A model generated the notes under the pieces. That model did no database searches and was not told the DNA's origin. It saw only the letters and a list, made by a program, of their open reading frames with translations. From Halorientalis pallida (GTDB lineage: Archaea > Halobacteriota > Halobacteria > Halobacteriales > Haloarculaceae): a stretch of 64,000 nt of DNA. The translations under genes were made by a program, and so were the position numbers. The stretch spans positions 248,001 to 312,000 of the forward strand of contig NZ_RDFA01000004.1 of assembly GCF_004118325.1 (NCBI RefSeq). The letters run 5' to 3'. This document shows positions 62,117 through 64,000 of this stretch, piece after piece (position 1 is the stretch's first letter; every line of letters starts with the position of its first letter).

Positions 62117-62887
62117 ATGTACCTCCGGGAGATGGGCCTCTCGGAGTACGAAGCGAACGCGTACGTGAGCCTGCTGCAACAGGGGACGTCGCCGGCCAAG
62201 GACGTCGCTGCGTCCGCGGACATCCCGCAGTCGCGAGTGTACGACGTACTCGATTCACTGGAGTCGAAGGGGTTCGTGAAGGTTCAACCCGGCCGTCCCA
62301 AACAGTTCGGGTCGGTCGAGCCGAGCACGGCCGTCGAGCAGTTCTGCACGTTCAAGCAACGCGAACAGACGAACGAACTGGAGGAGATTCGGACGCTCGG
62401 CGAGGAGTTCGTGGAGACGGTCGACGAGAGCGATCCCGGGGCCGCCGCCCCGGAGACGGATATCGGCTGGTCGTACCCGAACCGACACTACATCCTGGAA
62501 CGGCTCGAGTTGCTCACCGACGAAGCGGAGTCCGAGATCCACATGATCACGACCCCGAAGAGTTTCGAGCGAATACTCAACCACCACGGGTCGCTCCTCG
62601 AACGGAGGGCCGACAGCGGCGTCTCGATCCAGGCGCTGGTCGCCGACGACCGGTCGATCAAGGCCCCAGTCCGGGAGCGCGCGACCGCGATCATGGACAT
62701 CCGTCGGGTCGAAGAGATCCGGGGGCGGCTGTACATGTACGACGCGACGGAGATTCTTCTGGCCTACCACGTGCCCAACGAGGACGGCTACGTCGGCATC
62801 TCGACGGCGAGCAGTCACCTCTGTGTGACGTTGAAACACCTGTTCGAGGTCCAGTGGCAGGACGGCACCCCGCCCCTCGAGGCGTAG
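62117..62887 (+). CDS. TrmB family transcriptional regulator
   Basis: A 256-aa regulator. The N-terminal TrmB winged helix is LREMGLSEYEANAYVSLLQQ, then PQSRVYDVLDSLESKGFVKV. The C-terminal half is a PLD-like sensor/regulatory domain (RLELLTDEAESEIHMITTP, MDIRRVEEIRGRLYMYDATEI). TrmB proteins usually sense sugars, but haloarchaeal paralogues control varied genes. GTG 62102 in frame is an alternative start. Its position suggests control of the divergent amine oxidase operon. Confidence 0.87.
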   Translation: MYLREMGLSEYEANAYVSLLQQGTSPAKDVAASADIPQSRVYDVLDSLESKGFVKVQPGRPKQFGSVEPSTAVEQFCTFKQREQTNELEEIRTLGEEFVETVDESDPGAAAPETDIGWSYPNRHYILERLELLTDEAESEIHMITTPKSFERILNHHGSLLERRADSGVSIQALVADDRSIKAPVRERATAIMDIRRVEEIRGRLYMYDATEILLAYHVPNEDGYVGISTASSHLCVTLKHLFEVQWQDGTPPLEA

Positions 62888-62915
62888 TCCGGGACCACCG
62901 ACCGGGCCTGGTCGT

Positions 62916-64000
62916 TCAGTCCGCGGCTTCCGCGCCCGCCTGCTGTTGCCACTCGCGGATCTGGTCGGCACTGACCCCCTGGACCGTCGTCGCGACCGCC
63001 TCGGGGTCGACGGTCTCCAGGTCCGCCAGCGTCTCGATGTCCGCGTCGGCCAGTTTCTCGGCCGTGCGCTCGCCCAGCCCGTCCAGATCCACCAGATCGT
63101 CGACCGCCTGCCGGGCCTGATACTCCTGGTAGTTACAGATCGGACAACCCAGTTCCCAGGGCTCGTCGCCGTTGTGGACGATCAACTCGGGCAGATCGTG
63201 CTCGTCACAGCGCTCGTCGGTCACCTCGATCTCGCCCCGGCGCGGCAGCGGCAGGGAGTACTCACAGTCTGGGTACCGCGTACACCCGACCAGCCGCGAC
63301 CCGTTCCGGAGCTGTTTGATCGCGAGGTCACCCCCCTCCTCGGCCCCACAGTCCGGGCAGTCGCCGATCACCTCGTCCTCGCTCTCGTCGGCCTCGTCGG
63401 CCGCACACTGGGGACAGCCGTGGACGAACGTGTCCCGCCCCGCGAGCATCTTGACGTGCCGCAGGCCGTGCTCCTCACACGCTTCCTCCAGCACCTGGGG
63501 CTGGCCCGTGCTCGGCAGGGGCAGGGTGTACCGACAGTCCGGGAAGCCGTCACAGCCCACGAAGTGGGAGCCGTGGCGGCTCTTCCGGATCAGCAGGTCG
63601 TGGTCGCTCTCGGGACAGGGGCCCAGCGTGCGGTCGGCCTTCAGCGACTGCTGGAGGTGATCGCCGACCTCCTCGCGGGAGTCGTGGAGTTCCTCGAACA
63701 CGCGTTCGAGCATCTCCCGTGACTCCTCGGTCACGTCGTCGAGCGTCGCCTCGCCGCTGGCGATAGCCGCCATGTCGGCCTCGAGTTCGGCAGTCATCTC
63801 CTCGCTGACGACGTGGTCGGCGAACTCCTCGGCGGCCTCGACGACGGCCTTGGCCAGCGTCGTCGGCCGGGGCGGGTCGTTCTCGATGTACCCGCGGTCG
63901 TACAGCTTCTCGATCACGTTGTGCCGGGTCGCCTTCGTCCCGATACCCATGTCCTCCATGCGCTCGATCAGCCGCGACTGGCCGTAGCGACGGGGCGGCT
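62916..64000 (-). CDS. topA: DNA topoisomerase I, C-terminal part (N-terminus beyond right edge)
   Basis: About 360 C-terminal residues of type IA topoisomerase. The edge of the catalytic core is readable as PPRRYGQSRLIERMEDMGIGTKATR, the typical segment near the end of the toprim-gate domains (in part YGQSRLIERMEDMGIGTK). Two zinc-finger units follow, with HFVGCDGFPDCRYTLPLP and RLVGCTRYPDCEYSLPLP plus CPQC and CPIC pairs; the first unit opens CPES, so one Cys of its pair is lost. A C-terminal helix-hairpin-helix segment (DLDGLGERTAEKLADADIET) ends the protein. Relaxes negative supercoils. Confidence 0.93.
   Translation of the reverse strand, partial: PPRRYGQSRLIERMEDMGIGTKATRHNVIEKLYDRGYIENDPPRPTTLAKAVVEAAEEFADHVVSEEMTAELEADMAAIASGEATLDDVTEESREMLERVFEELHDSREEVGDHLQQSLKADRTLGPCPESDHDLLIRKSRHGSHFVGCDGFPDCRYTLPLPSTGQPQVLEEACEEHGLRHVKMLAGRDTFVHGCPQCAADEADESEDEVIGDCPDCGAEEGGDLAIKQLRNGSRLVGCTRYPDCEYSLPLPRRGEIEVTDERCDEHDLPELIVHNGDEPWELGCPICNYQEYQARQAVDDLVDLDGLGERTAEKLADADIETLADLETVDPEAVATTVQGVSADQIREWQQQAGAEAAD

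Overview
This is a chromosomal segment of a haloarchaeon (class Halobacteria). The DNA is very GC-rich, and the predicted proteins are strongly acidic and rich in Asp/Glu. Promoters are archaeal: TATA-like boxes about 25-30 nt before the start codon, often with no leader. Lineage markers include PGF-CTERM-like tails, a BGTF-type surface protein, Tat/lipobox lipoproteins, a bacterio-opsin-activator regulator, DUF7344, archaeal RNA polymerase subunit P, eL43, Pcc1, prefoldin, GGGP synthase, pantoate kinase plus phosphopantothenate synthetase, and Thi4. No rRNA, tRNA, CRISPR array or insertion sequence was recognised. The two edge genes are cut: a HEAT-repeat-like protein on the left and DNA topoisomerase I on the right.

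Layout. 1-7.9 kb: HEAT-like protein with a small partner, GMP synthase glutaminase subunit, DUF2070 membrane protein, large surface protein. 7.9-13.4 kb (minus): an information-processing block (eL43, RpoP, Pcc1, then prefoldin beta and DUF3194) split by a 1192-aa PAS/GAF/BAT regulator and a DUF7344 gene. 13.5-18.7 kb: membrane protein, DUF2103 protein, lipoprotein, TruD, phosphoribosyltransferase, Pth2 and, divergently, dCTP deaminase. The end of dcd lies in a 75-bp tandem repeat of hairpins. 18.9-24.1 kb: a very large secreted subtilase with alternating repeat modules. 24.4-33.5 kb: ThiR-type regulator, two methyltransferases, four predicted metalloprotease-like proteins, and Thi4.

33.6-45.4 kb: two orphan 7TM sensor kinases, a tandem AAA+ ATPase with an unrecognised N-terminal domain coupled to phosphopantothenate synthetase, a membrane protein with 13 DUF1508-like repeats, pantoate kinase and a UbiA prenyltransferase. 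45.6-50.2 kb: BAAT-type hydrolase, UPF0175/PIN toxin-antitoxin pair, an AspRS with non-discriminating residues, Lrp regulator. 50.3-56.5 kb: NAD-binding-like protein, APC permease with UspA domains, and an iron/siderophore ABC transporter behind a double iron-box-like operator. 56.5-64 kb: GGGP synthase, then a tight minus-strand operon of copper amine oxidase, ammonium transporter, PII protein and ZIP-like membrane protein with a divergent TrmB-family regulator, and topA.

The clearest functional units are amine-nitrogen acquisition (amine oxidase releases ammonia, Amt moves it, PII gates Amt), iron-siderophore uptake, and the CoA pair (pantoate kinase and phosphopantothenate synthetase) bracketing a repeat-rich membrane protein. 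The least explained items are the 13-repeat protein, the AAA+ N-terminal domain, the PII-coupled ZIP-like protein, and several inverted repeats that sit on promoters or start codons.
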